Below are positions 1 to 8,551 of a stretch of 46,346 nt of DNA, one piece after another. The first letter of the stretch is position 1; each line of letters begins with the position of its first letter. The notes below the pieces were generated by a model, which was not told where the DNA came from, made no database searches, and saw only the letters and a list, made by a program, of their open reading frames with translations. This stretch comes from Rhodopirellula sp. (lineage in GTDB: Bacteria > Planctomycetota > Planctomycetia > Pirellulales > Thermoguttaceae), in contig JAAYEH010000450.1 in assembly GCA_012728855.1 (NCBI GenBank), positions 1 to 46,346 on the forward strand, written 5' to 3'. Both the position numbers and the translations under genes were made by a program.

Positions 1-55
1 GCCTGAGGATGGCTACCTTTTCCTCGGGAGTACGGTTTTTTTGCTTGCGGGTCAT
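1..55 (-). mobile_element. IS3-type transposase OrfA, N-terminal fragment at window edge
   Basis: The reverse strand reads ATG at 55-53 and continues off the left edge. It encodes about 18 residues that begin MTRKQKNRTPEEKVAILR. The 'TPEEKVAIL' segment is characteristic of the helix-turn-helix start of IS3/IS911-type OrfA transposases. The rest of the element lies outside the window, so neither terminal repeats nor integrity can be judged. A mobile element here fits the cluster of truncated genes immediately to its right. Confidence 0.6.
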
Positions 56-109
56 GGAAAATCCTCCTCTGGATTTCTATGCTAATCCACAGGTCGCAAC
101 TTTCCAGTT

Positions 110-493
110 TCATTTGAGGCAACACAGAACCTCCTCGGGCACGTAAGAAATGTCGTCCAGCACCCTGCACGCCTGGGAAAAATCGCCGTCCTTGGTCCAC
201 TCGCTTAGGACGATCAGACACTCCAGTCCCGCTGTCCTTGCGGATGCCAGCCCCCGTTCCGAGTCCTCGATCACAATGCACTGCTCGGGGACCAGGTGAT
301 GCCACCGGATCGCCGTGAGATACGGTTCCGGGTGAGGCTTGGTGTGCTCGCAGTCCTCACGGTTCAAGATGAAATCGAAGTAGCGAAGCAGACCGCTCTT
401 GGCGTGGGCAATATTGAAGTGGTCACGGCGGCTGCTGGTGACGACGCCCATTCGCACCTTGCCATGTAGGCACGCACGTCCTGCGGCAGGCAC
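110..493 (-). pseudogene. HAD-family phosphatase remnant (C-terminal part)
   Basis: The 127-residue reading frame holds the C-terminal two thirds of a beta-phosphoglucomutase-like HAD hydrolase. Visible are motif II (VTSSRR, near residue 18), the motif III lysine (HTKPHPEPY) and motif IV (IVIEDSERGL, near residue 75). The N-terminal motif I (DxDGT, with the nucleophilic Asp) and the cap domain are absent: upstream of the putative ATG, the sequence does not resemble the family in any frame. Without the nucleophile it cannot be a working phosphatase, so I call it a 5'-truncated remnant. An intact relative lies at 38042-38707. Confidence 0.6.
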
Positions 494-552
494 GGGCCAT
501 TTTGAATCTCAACATCCCGTTGAGCAGGTTTGAATTCCATCGGACGATTACC

Positions 553-1110
553 TCAGACGAACCGGTACATCCAAACAACATCCACATATTCGCCTGGACC
601 TCGCTTGACCTCTTTGCTGCCGAAACCTTGCTCGGCGAAGCCCAGCTTCTTGTAGAGCCGGATCGCCCGCTCGTTGGTAGCAAAGACCTCCAGGCAGACC
701 TTCTCGATGACCGGGTTCGCCTCGGCCCAGTCCAGGAAGGTGCGGAGCAGCGCCGTTCCAATGCCTCGCCCACGCCACTGCTTGCGAACACCGATCCCAA
801 AGCTGCCTCGATGGGCGATCCTTCGAAACCGCCCATTTTCGAACCCGAGCGATCCGATGATCGTCCCAGAAGCTATCGCCAGAAGCAGGATCTTGCCCGG
901 ATGGTCAAGACGCTCCTGAATCCACTTCCGTTCCTCATCTTGATCCGGCAACTCATCAGGTTCTATCACGAAGAACTCGGTTTCCGCAGCGACAGAGGTG
1001 ACGTAGGCCAGCATTGCCGCTGTGTCCTCAACTTCGGGAGTGCGGATCACGAACTCTTGCCCCGTTCGGTCGGTGAACGATTGGGTCGGGATCGAGGCCA
1101 TGAAGATCAC
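553..1110 (-). CDS. GNAT family N-acetyltransferase
   Basis: This is a complete 185-residue GNAT protein, predicted to transfer an acetyl group from acetyl-CoA to an amine. The acetyl-CoA pyrophosphate-binding signature is at residues 129-136 (QWRGRGIG, the Q/RxxGxG/A motif A). It is followed by the motif B region (VFATNERAIRLYKKLGF), typical of RimJ/RimL-like and L-amino acid acetyltransferases. The substrate cannot be read from sequence. It lies between degraded genes (HAD fragment downstream, PhzF fragment upstream), so it may be a surviving cargo gene. A G-run just upstream (about 1124-1132) precedes the start. Confidence 0.85.
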   Translation of the reverse strand: MIFMASIPTQSFTDRTGQEFVIRTPEVEDTAAMLAYVTSVAAETEFFVIEPDELPDQDEERKWIQERLDHPGKILLLAIASGTIIGSLGFENGRFRRIAHRGSFGIGVRKQWRGRGIGTALLRTFLDWAEANPVIEKVCLEVFATNERAIRLYKKLGFAEQGFGSKEVKRGPGEYVDVVWMYRFV

Positions 1111-1155
1111 CTGGAAATCGGTCGGGGGGGGGCGACGAGCACGACGCTACTCCTG

Positions 1156-1227
1156 CTACAACAACTCAAGGTGGCCCGCAAACGGCCGCTCGGTGAAAGC
1201 ATCAACCTGGAACAAAGGAACAACCAT
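1156..1227 (-). pseudogene. PhzF-like isomerase, N-terminal remnant
   Basis: The 23-codon reading frame from ATG 1227 encodes MVVPLFQVDAFTERPFAGHL. It closely resembles the strongly conserved start of PhzF-family isomerases/epimerases (xxPxFQVDAFTxxPFxGNPAA). It stops at 1156, and nothing further of the roughly 270-residue family is visible downstream in any frame. This is therefore a short relic, not a gene. Confidence 0.55.
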
Positions 1228-1572
1228 AGCGTCCTGAATCCCTCCTGTGGACGGCAAATGGCAGATCAGTATGGAAAGCCGCCCTCGGCAAGACATTAGA
1301 ACATTCTGCCCGGTTCGCACCAACGCTGCCGCCCACTCATCTGGGGGCAATCCACAACCTCTTCACATGCATCATCTCGCAGAAGTGTCCACTCGAAGGC
1401 GAGGATCTGGTTTTGCGTGATTCCGTACATCGGTCGGCCCGGCCGAATCATGACCGAAGAGAACATTGATCTGAATTTGGTTGACATATAAAGTTCTTTG
1501 TCGAGCAGGCAATAGGGAGAAACAGCTCCGGCGGAGAATTCCCACCCGCCCTACTACGCGGCCTGGAGCGAG
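1228..1572. other. Intergenic stretch, no supported gene
   Basis: I see no convincing gene between the PhzF remnant and the cupin gene. Short open frames exist on both strands but lack recognisable motifs, ribosome-binding sites or conserved starts. The last 60 bases (from about 1516) are open in the cupin frame and may be coding, see the next entry. Confidence 0.4.
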
Positions 1573-1971
1573 GTGAGGCGCGACGAGCGGAGGATTCGCC
1601 GGCTGAAAGGCAAGGATGTCTTTCTGATGTTCGACGTCAGCGAGGGGGCCGACAAATTGATGGCCGGCTACACCTTCTTCCAGCCTTTCCAGCGATCCTG
1701 GCCGCCGCATAACCATACCGACCAGGAAGAGATCTACATCTTTCTCAACGGCCATGGGGCGATGGAGGTCTACTCGGAGGAAGAAACGAAATCCTTCGTG
1801 TATTCGGTGGAAGCGGGCGACGCCGTGACCATCCCGATCCTCAATTACCATCCGGTCTTCAGCCAGGAGGATCCGCTGGAGTTCATCTGGTGCATCGCGG
1901 GGGCCCGATACTGGGTGGGCGACAAGAACAAGGATTTCATGACCGGCAAGATTTCGGAACTGACCACCTGA
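1573..1971 (+). CDS. Cupin-domain protein (possibly 5'-truncated)
   Basis: This small cupin is 132 residues from GTG 1573. The first cupin motif is clear: PPHNHTDQEEIYIFLNGHG (residues 50-68), with the metal-binding His-His-Glu pattern. The second motif follows at about residues 85-100 (EAGDAVTIPILNYHPV, supplying the last His). Such proteins bind a metal and act as sugar isomerases, dioxygenases or sensors; the substrate is unknown. The frame stays open upstream to an in-frame TAG at 1513-1515, and the added residues (including PPYYAAWSEV) look coding, but no ATG and no clear ribosome-binding site are present. The gene may have lost its real start. Confidence 0.7.
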   Translation: MRRDERRIRRLKGKDVFLMFDVSEGADKLMAGYTFFQPFQRSWPPHNHTDQEEIYIFLNGHGAMEVYSEEETKSFVYSVEAGDAVTIPILNYHPVFSQEDPLEFIWCIAGARYWVGDKNKDFMTGKISELTT

Positions 1972-2001
1972 TATCGTCGCGACGAGACCTTCCAACTTAC
2001 C

Positions 2002-2036
2002 ATCGCAAGACGATTGGCGAGTTTTTCTCCATCCGT
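2002..2036. repeat. Direct repeat, copy 1 (about 35 bp)
   Basis: The segment starts ATCGCAAGACGATTGGC and ends TCCATCCGT. It recurs in the same orientation at 10188-10222 with only a few substitutions. Both copies adjoin material of the same PD-(D/E)XK-like gene family: copy 1 lies downstream of the gene at 2095-3009, copy 2 upstream of its partial copy at 9944-10105. Just to the right (2060-2096) a CGGATAGAGACA(C/T)A unit is repeated in tandem, and AGAGACACACGGAT is also found, inverted, beside copy 2. Confidence 0.6.
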
Positions 2037-2094
2037 CTGCGAAAAAAGAAGTAGCGCCCACGGATAGAGACATACGGATAGAGACACACGGATC

Positions 2095-3009
2095 TCAGTT
2101 CGTGGTTTTCCGTTCCAGCAATGCGCGAAGCCGCGCCGCTTGTTCCTCAGTGAGCCCGGCTGCCACTTCTTCCGGCGTCAGCCCATGAAGCCGCTCTTCC
2201 GGTGCCAACCCCTGGAGCCGCTCTTGCGGCGTCAGCCCGCTGAGCCGTTTCTCGACGGGAGTCGCTGCCAGCACGCTAGCCAACAGAGCCTCTTCCAATT
2301 CCCCCAGGTATTCCGAATCTGTGTGTTGCATAGCAAAGTCCTCGCCGAGGCTGCGGAATTGATGCACCTGCTGCAGCATATAGCAGAGTAGCGCCACATG
2401 GCCGCTACGGGTCAACTGTTCCATTATACCCTGCCGACGCTTCAAAAAAACGCGGCTTACCAATGACAGCACGGCCTCGCCGCGCTCGGCCATCACGTCG
2501 GTCTCCACCAAATAGGTTGCAAAGCGAAAACCGCCGAGGCAGAAGATCCCGGGCTCAATTTCGCCGACCTCGCCGCCCAGCGACTCCAGTTCGGTGCGGA
2601 GTGCCTCGTTGAGCGTCGGAGCGACGACGATCAAGGATATATCGGCATGGGGGATGCGGTCCACCTGCTGGCTGTGCCACAAGAAGGCACAGCCAGCCAG
2701 TTGCGCCAAGTCGCCGCCTTCCAGCGCGTCGGTCGGGCCTTTGAACTCGATGAGGGTAAAGCGGTTCAACAGGGGCAGCAGCGAGATTAAATCCCGGCGG
2801 CCTGCTTCCGAGACTTCGCCCATCTCGCGACGAATCAGCAGAATATCCACGCAGAGCGGCAGCTTGCCGACCAGCACCTCCTCATGCACCGTGTAGGCAG
2901 TGGCCAGCACATGGTCCAGTAACCTGGCCAACAGCGGATGCCAACAGGTACGAGTCTTGCCAAGTTGTTCGGGAGATCCACCCCCGCTGGATGGTTCGGG
3001 GTCGCTCAT
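2095..3009 (-). CDS. PD-(D/E)XK nuclease-like protein with C-terminal octapeptide repeats
   Basis: This is a complete 304-residue protein. Residues 53-95 carry a possible PD-(D/E)XK core: VDILLI (Asp) followed by FTLIEFKGP (Glu-x-Lys). This resembles the Rpn/DUF4351-type and related restriction-like folds often seen in multiple copies in Planctomycetes and Cyanobacteria. The C-terminus has about four 8-residue repeats of type ERLxGLxP (residues 253-285), followed by a Glu/Arg-rich helix. The start ATG 3009 is kept because its sequence (MSDPEPSSGGGSPEQ) is conserved in a partial copy at 9944-10105. The true role is unknown; mobile or defence-associated DNA cleavage is a family-level inference. 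A more distant Rpn-type protein is at 32087-33070. Confidence 0.6.
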   Translation of the reverse strand: MSDPEPSSGGGSPEQLGKTRTCWHPLLARLLDHVLATAYTVHEEVLVGKLPLCVDILLIRREMGEVSEAGRRDLISLLPLLNRFTLIEFKGPTDALEGGDLAQLAGCAFLWHSQQVDRIPHADISLIVVAPTLNEALRTELESLGGEVGEIEPGIFCLGGFRFATYLVETDVMAERGEAVLSLVSRVFLKRRQGIMEQLTRSGHVALLCYMLQQVHQFRSLGEDFAMQHTDSEYLGELEEALLASVLAATPVEKRLSGLTPQERLQGLAPEERLHGLTPEEVAAGLTEEQAARLRALLERKTTN

Positions 3010-3116
3010 TCCCCCAGTGTAGCCTGGCGGCGTTAGAGGTGTCTATCCGCCATCGGATTGTTGCGCCCTTCGGATTGGAGTGGAGCACATGGAACGAAGG
3101 ATACTTGCAGGAAGTG

Positions 3117-4808
3117 CTATTGGGAAAATGACTTGAGCTGCAATCGCCCTGCCCGGCGAGTCTGCCTCACACGTTCCAGCACACGGCGAGCGTCGGGGTT
3201 GTCGGGAGCCAGGCGGACCGCCTCCTCGAATTGCGCGAGGGCTGCGTCGAACTGTTTCTGATCCAAGAGCGCGCCGTCCAAATTCAGCCGCACTGTTGCA
3301 TGATGAGGAGCACGGCGAGCGGCTTCGGCAAAATATCCCTCGGCAGCCGCGTAATCGCCGACGGCGCTCCAGTAGAGTCCGATGCTGTTATAGACCTCCC
3401 AGAAATCGGGGTTGGCCGCGATTGACTTACGAAACAAGGCGATCGCCTCCTCGTGGCGTCCCTGGTCCAGATAGATCAGCCCGAGGTTGTTCCGGCCGAG
3501 AAAGTCCCGATCGTTTTTCGCAATCACGTCTTGCCAGAGAAACATCTCGTCGATGCAGAGCGACGATTGCCGAATGGTCTGAGAAGCCAGCCCCGCTAGG
3601 ACGGCGACGCCCACCGCCAACACCGCCGTCCGCCAGGCCGGGTTCCGATCGGCGAACTGCCGGAGCTTTGGGACAGCGACGCCGGTCAGCAGCGCGATCA
3701 CGGCGATGATCGACTGATATTGGTAGTGATCGGCCACGAAGGCATATCGCCAGAAGTAGACGTCCACCAGGCCCAGCGCGGGCGCGAGCGTGAGCAGGTA
3801 GAACCCCAGTGCGGCCGCCAACGGCCTCCCTCGGCCACGCCGCCCGTACCAGGCAATCGCCACTGTCGCCACCAGACCAAGGACCGGCAGATAGGTTGAG
3901 AGCCGGTTCGGGTCCAACTGCCAGCGCGGATAGACAAACGAGAGTTGCAGCGGCGTCACGGCTTTCCAGAGGTAGAACCAGAACGCACAGCCGCCGGTCG
4001 CGATTCGCAGCAGCAACGGCTGGTCCCGGACCAATTCCATTCCGATCGCCCGTTGCTGCTGGAACCAAACCCCGATCAGGCCGAACAGGACCGATAGGGC
4101 GAGGTATGGTGCGGTTTCCAGCACATCTTGCCAGCCGACCCGGCCATGTGTCCACGAGCGATAGCCCAACAGCAGCAAGGGCAGTGCGATCAGTGTCGGC
4201 TTTGCGGCGAGCGAAAGGGCATAGAGCGCCAGCGAAGCCGTGAGCCAGCTCCGGCGGCGGGTCTCCTCGAAATGCAGAAACGCTCCGAGAGAAGCGAATC
4301 CGAGTGTGGCGGCCAGCAGCGACTTGCGCTGGCAGATCCAGGCCACCGCATCGACGTTTACCGGATGGACGACGAAGATCGCCGCGGCGATCCAGGCGCC
4401 GGGCACCTCAAGCCGCCGCAGCAACCGCCAGAGAAGAATGGCACAGAGGGCATGAAGCAGCACATTCACGGCGTGGTAGCCCGCCGGCGAGAGGCCCCAC
4501 AGGCGCCACGCGAACCAGAATGTGCTGTAGGTCAAGGGGTAGTAGTCAATCGGCTCGGAGGTGAACCAGAACCGGTAGAGCCCGTCGGATGCTCGCAAGA
4601 GTGGGTTGTGGACGATGTAGATGTAAATGTCGTCCCAGATGAAACCGCCGCCCAGCGCAGGCCAATAGGCGGCCACGGCCAATCCCGCCAGCGCGGCTGC
4701 CGAGGCCCATGGCGAGACCGCGAGATTGCCGTTCGTCCGCACGCTTCTGGGCAGAGGGGACTGGCGCTTCTGATGGCCGGGTTTGCCGAAACTGCCCCTC
4801 TTCGTCAT
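3117..4808 (-). CDS. Polytopic membrane protein with C-terminal TPR repeats
   Basis: From ATG 4808 the product is 563 residues. An earlier in-frame ATG at 4841 adds 11 residues and cannot be excluded. The N-terminal two thirds contain about ten hydrophobic segments and the loop GGGFIWDDIYIYIVHNP near residue 50. This is the layout of TMTC/DUF1736-like and GT-C fold glycosyltransferase-type membrane proteins, where loop 1 has an acidic pair (DD). The C-terminal 130 residues hold three tetratricopeptide repeats (around GRNNLGLIYLDQGRHEEAIALF, EVYNSIGLYWSAVGDYAAA and QKQFDAALAQFEEAVRLAP). A role in transferring sugars from lipid carriers to proteins is inferred; no substrate can be named. Confidence 0.75.
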   Translation of the reverse strand: MTKRGSFGKPGHQKRQSPLPRSVRTNGNLAVSPWASAAALAGLAVAAYWPALGGGFIWDDIYIYIVHNPLLRASDGLYRFWFTSEPIDYYPLTYSTFWFAWRLWGLSPAGYHAVNVLLHALCAILLWRLLRRLEVPGAWIAAAIFVVHPVNVDAVAWICQRKSLLAATLGFASLGAFLHFEETRRRSWLTASLALYALSLAAKPTLIALPLLLLGYRSWTHGRVGWQDVLETAPYLALSVLFGLIGVWFQQQRAIGMELVRDQPLLLRIATGGCAFWFYLWKAVTPLQLSFVYPRWQLDPNRLSTYLPVLGLVATVAIAWYGRRGRGRPLAAALGFYLLTLAPALGLVDVYFWRYAFVADHYQYQSIIAVIALLTGVAVPKLRQFADRNPAWRTAVLAVGVAVLAGLASQTIRQSSLCIDEMFLWQDVIAKNDRDFLGRNNLGLIYLDQGRHEEAIALFRKSIAANPDFWEVYNSIGLYWSAVGDYAAAEGYFAEAARRAPHHATVRLNLDGALLDQKQFDAALAQFEEAVRLAPDNPDARRVLERVRQTRRAGRLQLKSFSQ

Positions 4809-5027
4809 GGATTCTGATCGCACGCGATGCGAAAAGACCAAGGGCGAGGGCTTGTTTGCCCATGCCCTTGATCCGTTGATGCTGCCTCGACAAGATTCCC
4901 CGACGGAAAGACAAAGAACTCAGCGACCGTCGAAAATACCTTCATGTAGGGCGGAATTCATTTCGCCTCCTGCGGACTGCAAATCCGCTTCACACTCGCA
5001 ATCTCCGGTTTGTCCTTCGACAGGTGC

Positions 5028-5999
5028 CTAATTGAGGCCTGTCGTCGGTTCGGTGTTTGGACCGTCGATTGTCGAAGCCGCTCGCCAGAGATTGAGGTCG
5101 ATGGTCTCCGAGACAAACTTCACCGAGGCATCGCCCATCGTGGCATTCACTCCGCCCGGATGCCGGCTCCGCGCGGCGTAAACGCCCGCCTGCGAGCTGC
5201 TCATACACTCATGATTCAGGGTCAGTTTGTCGTTGATCGGAAGAATCGTGTTGAACAAGTATTCCCAACCCGAGTAGGCGCGGAACCAACTGTAACCGCG
5301 TCCACCTTCCTCGTTGCTGGTGCGAACGACGCCATCCGTGCCGGTCTGGCAGGACGCGTACGTACAGGCTCCGCGGCAAACCCACGGCTCATTGATCTTG
5401 CATTCCGACGCCATGAGTGTGTTGGAGGTGCCGTCCGTAATATCGGCCATTCTCGGCGACTTGGCATCGAGCGTATGAACGTCCCAGAAGAAGCCTCTGG
5501 TGTTCGCCGTGGTGTAGGCGTGGTTATCTCGCGCACCTCCATTGCCGACGTAATTGGTGGGAGCCCAACTGGTCGAGCAACGAGCGTCGGAATAATCGCT
5601 CGGACAGCGATACGCAGCCAGATTGATATTCCTCAGCGTGGTGCCGGGCGCGACGTTGTAGAACTGCAGAGCGGACCAGTTGATTTGGTCGTAGACCGCC
5701 TGCTGTTCCACGTAGGGGAGGATACGAGCCAGCCAGGAAAGGTGCTGGGTGCTCCAACTGTTGATCCCGGGGATGTTGAACCGCAGCGATCCCGGCGGGA
5801 ACGCATTGTAGGTGTCGTGGTAGTTATGCACGGCCAAGCCGATCTGCTTGAGATTGTTCGTGCATTGTGCTCGCCTGGCAGCTTCCCGGGCGGCCTGTAC
5901 CGCCGGCAAGAGCAGCGCGATCAAGATGCCGATGATGGCGATCACAACGAGCAGCTCCACCAGGGTGAAGCCGCGCCGGCGCTTGAACGAAAGCGACAT
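5028..5999 (-). CDS. DUF1559 protein with type IV prepilin-like N-terminus
   Basis: This 323-residue protein is of the Planctomycetes-specific DUF1559 family. Residues 9-32 form a prepilin methylation motif and hydrophobic helix (RRGFTLVELLVVIAIIGILIALL), then PAVQAAREAARRAQCTNNLKQ. A prepilin peptidase is expected to cleave before Phe of GFTLVE. The C-terminal H-x9-D motif reads HPGGVNATMGDASVKFV, with Ala replacing the usual Gly after Asp. The start at 5999 has a strong AAAGGAGG Shine-Dalgarno sequence. A second family member is at 7227-8291, and two small lipoprotein genes lie between them on the same strand. Family members are thought to be pseudopilins or surface proteins; the exact function is unknown. 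Confidence 0.93.
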   Translation of the reverse strand: MSLSFKRRRGFTLVELLVVIAIIGILIALLLPAVQAAREAARRAQCTNNLKQIGLAVHNYHDTYNAFPPGSLRFNIPGINSWSTQHLSWLARILPYVEQQAVYDQINWSALQFYNVAPGTTLRNINLAAYRCPSDYSDARCSTSWAPTNYVGNGGARDNHAYTTANTRGFFWDVHTLDAKSPRMADITDGTSNTLMASECKINEPWVCRGACTYASCQTGTDGVVRTSNEEGGRGYSWFRAYSGWEYLFNTILPINDKLTLNHECMSSSQAGVYAARSRHPGGVNATMGDASVKFVSETIDLNLWRAASTIDGPNTEPTTGLN

Positions 6000-6138
6000 G
6001 GAACTGTCCTCCTTTAACCGAAAAACTTACAGTAAACGATGATTCAAACCTCGCATCAGCAAACCCGTCGATTGGGATCGCTCAAGCGCGAGTCACACGC
6101 CTCACCACTGCTCCGTTGAATTCTTCCTGCAAAGCTTG

Positions 6139-6585
6139 CTAGGGCTGCAAATCGAAATCCTTGGTATTCTCTCCGGGCGAAAGCTCGGCGGTCAGTCCCT
6201 CGCCTTGGCTGTACTTCTCGGGGATGAGTTGCTTGACCTCGTCCACTTCCGTACCTGTTTCGGGATCGGTCTTCTTTCCCACGACTTGGGTGGCGGAAAC
6301 GATGACCCGGTACGATCCTGCCTGGAGTCCGGCGGTTGTGGGAATCTGATATTTCCCCCCTTCGATTTTTGCCGCGGCCGGATCGCTGACCGTCTCGCCA
6401 ATCGCGTCAAATCGAATACTGCCATTCTCGACAGGAGTCCCGGCGAACGACACACTCCCGCTTACCGCGGCGGGCACCCCACCGTCGCCGCAGCCGGCCA
6501 CGCAACAGGCGCCCACAGCCGCGACCAGAACCAGACTCCACTTCTTCGTACCCGCAAAACCATGCCGAACCAAGACTGAAACCAT
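6139..6585 (-). CDS. Small lipoprotein with carboxypeptidase-regulatory-like fold
   Basis: The product is 148 residues. A signal peptide ends in a lipobox (CVAGC at about residues 28-32, lipidated Cys 32). The remainder has the beta-sandwich pattern of planctomycete 'carboxypeptidase regulatory-like' lipoproteins: VSGSVSFAGTPVENGSIRFDA, then GKYQIPTTAGLQAGSYRVIVSA. It ends in ENTKDFDLQP. The start at 6585 is supported by GGGAGGAG nine bases upstream. Its position between two DUF1559 genes is the usual arrangement in these bacteria and suggests co-expression at the envelope. The binding partner is unknown. Confidence 0.85.
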   Translation of the reverse strand: MVSVLVRHGFAGTKKWSLVLVAAVGACCVAGCGDGGVPAAVSGSVSFAGTPVENGSIRFDAIGETVSDPAAAKIEGGKYQIPTTAGLQAGSYRVIVSATQVVGKKTDPETGTEVDEVKQLIPEKYSQGEGLTAELSPGENTKDFDLQP

Positions 6586-6687
6586 CCCTCACTCCTCCCA
6601 GATTTGACGATAATCATTAGTGCTTACATGTCAACGGACCGGCCGAGGGCATGTGCCGTTCGCCCGGGCTGGAGCGTTCTCTCGAAG

Positions 6688-7068
6688 CTAATTCCCCGCC
6701 GCCGGAGTTCCACCCGGTAGCTTTCCCGCCAACTGCTCCAGTTCTTCCGCCTTCTTGATGATTGCATCCCGAGCGGCACCGCTATCGCTCATTGTTTTGA
6801 TCTCCTTGGCGACCGACTCCATCTCACTGTAGATCGGCTTCTGCTGCTCAGACGCGGCGCCGTCCGCTTGGGCCAGTGTTTCGAGGAGACTGTCGGCTAG
6901 CGATCCGGGAGATTCGGTTGCTTTGAACTCGCCCACCATTCCACGCACCGCTTCAGCAAAGCCAACATCTGCCGCCTGCGGCGGTAGTGCGTTTGGGTTG
7001 GTGGTTTCGCCGCATCCGGCGATCCCTAGCACACAGCAAACCAAAGAGAAATACACGGCATTCTTCAT
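6688..7068 (-). CDS. Small lipoprotein, helical
   Basis: From ATG 7068 the product is 126 residues. I chose this start over an upstream ATG (7200) because it begins a clean lipoprotein signal (MKNAVYFSLVCCVLGIAGCGE, lipobox IAGC) and has a perfect GGAGGTT ribosome-binding site. The mature part is mostly helical and acidic, with residues such as SEMESVAKEIKTMSDSGAARDAIIKKAEELEQLAGKL. It ends in a Gly/Pro/Ala-rich tail. No named domain is recognised. It lies between the DUF1559 gene at 7227-8291 and the lipoprotein at 6139-6585 on the same strand, so it probably belongs to that envelope cluster. Confidence 0.8.
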   Translation of the reverse strand: MKNAVYFSLVCCVLGIAGCGETTNPNALPPQAADVGFAEAVRGMVGEFKATESPGSLADSLLETLAQADGAASEQQKPIYSEMESVAKEIKTMSDSGAARDAIIKKAEELEQLAGKLPGGTPAAGN

Positions 7069-7226
7069 CAATAACCTCCAAATGGTGCGAGCCGGGCCTT
7101 CGAATCCAATTCTCAAAACGCATAAATCAGACAAAACCTCACCTTGCACCCGAGCGTACCGGGGCAAGGTGCAAACCATCGTTACGTCAGATCGGCGCAT
7201 GTCTTTAAGCCGTCGCGCACGCTTGC

Positions 7227-8291
7227 TCAGAACTCGCCGAGCGTTTCACCACCCTGAGTGGTGAGCAAGGCACGCCAGGTGATCGCGTTGAGTGTCGAAC
7301 TCACGAAGCGAGTGCTGCCATCCGCCATCGACACGTTCACGCCCCCAGGATGCATGCTTCGTGGGGCAACACCGCCGGTGCCGTCGCCGCCGCAGTCGTA
7401 GCAGGAGGTTTGGTCCCCCGATGTCGATGAACCGCAATACGGTGGACAGTCGTAGTAATTCGTCTGACCATTGGTGTACAGGTTCGGCGTAACAATTCCG
7501 TAAGGGTCGGCCGGATTGTAAGTCGCGAGGACCGTCCGGGTGTGCGGGCTGAAGGTATTGCAGGCAACTCGCCCCCACGCTCCTCGGCAGTCTGCGGCCC
7601 CCTCCTGGCCGAGAATCTCGGAGAGCATGACGGTATTTGCGGTGCCGTCCTTGATATCATTAAGCCCTTGCGACACCCAGGGACGGAACGTGAACAATCC
7701 CCGCGTCCTTCTGCTGTCAAAGCCGGCTTCATTCGTTGTGCTGGTGTTCTCGTTCGTGTATAACCCGCCGGCGCGAGCTGCGTAGTTGCCCTTCGAATAC
7801 CGGCCGTTCAGCTGATCTGTAGCGGTGGTCGGCCCCACGGTAGCCAGAAGCTTGGCGCTGGGGTAGCGGTACGTGGCAATGTCAGTCGACGTTACTGGCT
7901 GGTTTACAGGATCATCCGACGGAAGATTGAAATTGTACTTGTCGTACAACGCTTGCTGTTCGAAGAACGGCAGCGCCAGGGTAACCCACGTCGCGCCCCA
8001 ACCCGGAAAACGGAACGAACTATTGTCAACGCTGGCCGGCAGTGTCCAGATTGCCGCCGGCATGAAGGTTCTGTGCGTGTCGTGGTAGTTGTGCAGTGCC
8101 AGCGCCAACTGTTTGAGATTGTTGGTGCATTGCGATCGCCGGGCCGCCTCGCGGGCCGCCTGCACGGCCGGCAAGAGCAAGGCGATCAAGATACCGATGA
8201 TGGCAATAACGACCAGTAATTCGACGAGCGTAAACGCTCTACGTGGGCGTCTGGCATTCGCAGGATGCCGTCCCGTAAACCCGAAACTCAT
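7227..8291 (-). CDS. DUF1559 protein with type IV prepilin-like N-terminus
   Basis: The product is 354 residues. It has the same architecture as the 5028-5999 protein: basic N-terminus, RRAFTLVELLVVIAIIGILI prepilin helix, conserved PAVQAAREAARRSQCTNNLK, a variable middle with several Cys pairs (YDCPPYCGSS, SCYDCGGDG), and a canonical H-x9-DG motif (HPGGVNVSMADGSTRFV). The Cys-rich insert near residues 275-300 is absent from the sister protein and may form disulfides outside the cell. It is the first gene of the minus-strand DUF1559/lipoprotein cluster. Confidence 0.93.
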   Translation of the reverse strand: MSFGFTGRHPANARRPRRAFTLVELLVVIAIIGILIALLLPAVQAAREAARRSQCTNNLKQLALALHNYHDTHRTFMPAAIWTLPASVDNSSFRFPGWGATWVTLALPFFEQQALYDKYNFNLPSDDPVNQPVTSTDIATYRYPSAKLLATVGPTTATDQLNGRYSKGNYAARAGGLYTNENTSTTNEAGFDSRRTRGLFTFRPWVSQGLNDIKDGTANTVMLSEILGQEGAADCRGAWGRVACNTFSPHTRTVLATYNPADPYGIVTPNLYTNGQTNYYDCPPYCGSSTSGDQTSCYDCGGDGTGGVAPRSMHPGGVNVSMADGSTRFVSSTLNAITWRALLTTQGGETLGEF

Positions 8292-8551
8292 CGTCGCACC
8301 TCCAACAGAAAAAAAGGAATAGAAGATCGCGCTACAAGCTTGCGGCCTGGAGAAGACCGCACAAGCACCTCTCAGGATGAAACCGGCACGGCAGACGAGG
8401 CAGTGCTCCTCAAAAAACCGCCTGCCGACAACTCATCTCACGTCGACTCGGCCCCGCACCAAGTCCGGTATTCGCCCCTCTTCTCTGCTCACATTCCAGC
8501 CTCACCTTACAACGGAAGTGCTGCCCCCACAATAGTCCTTTATGACTAGAA

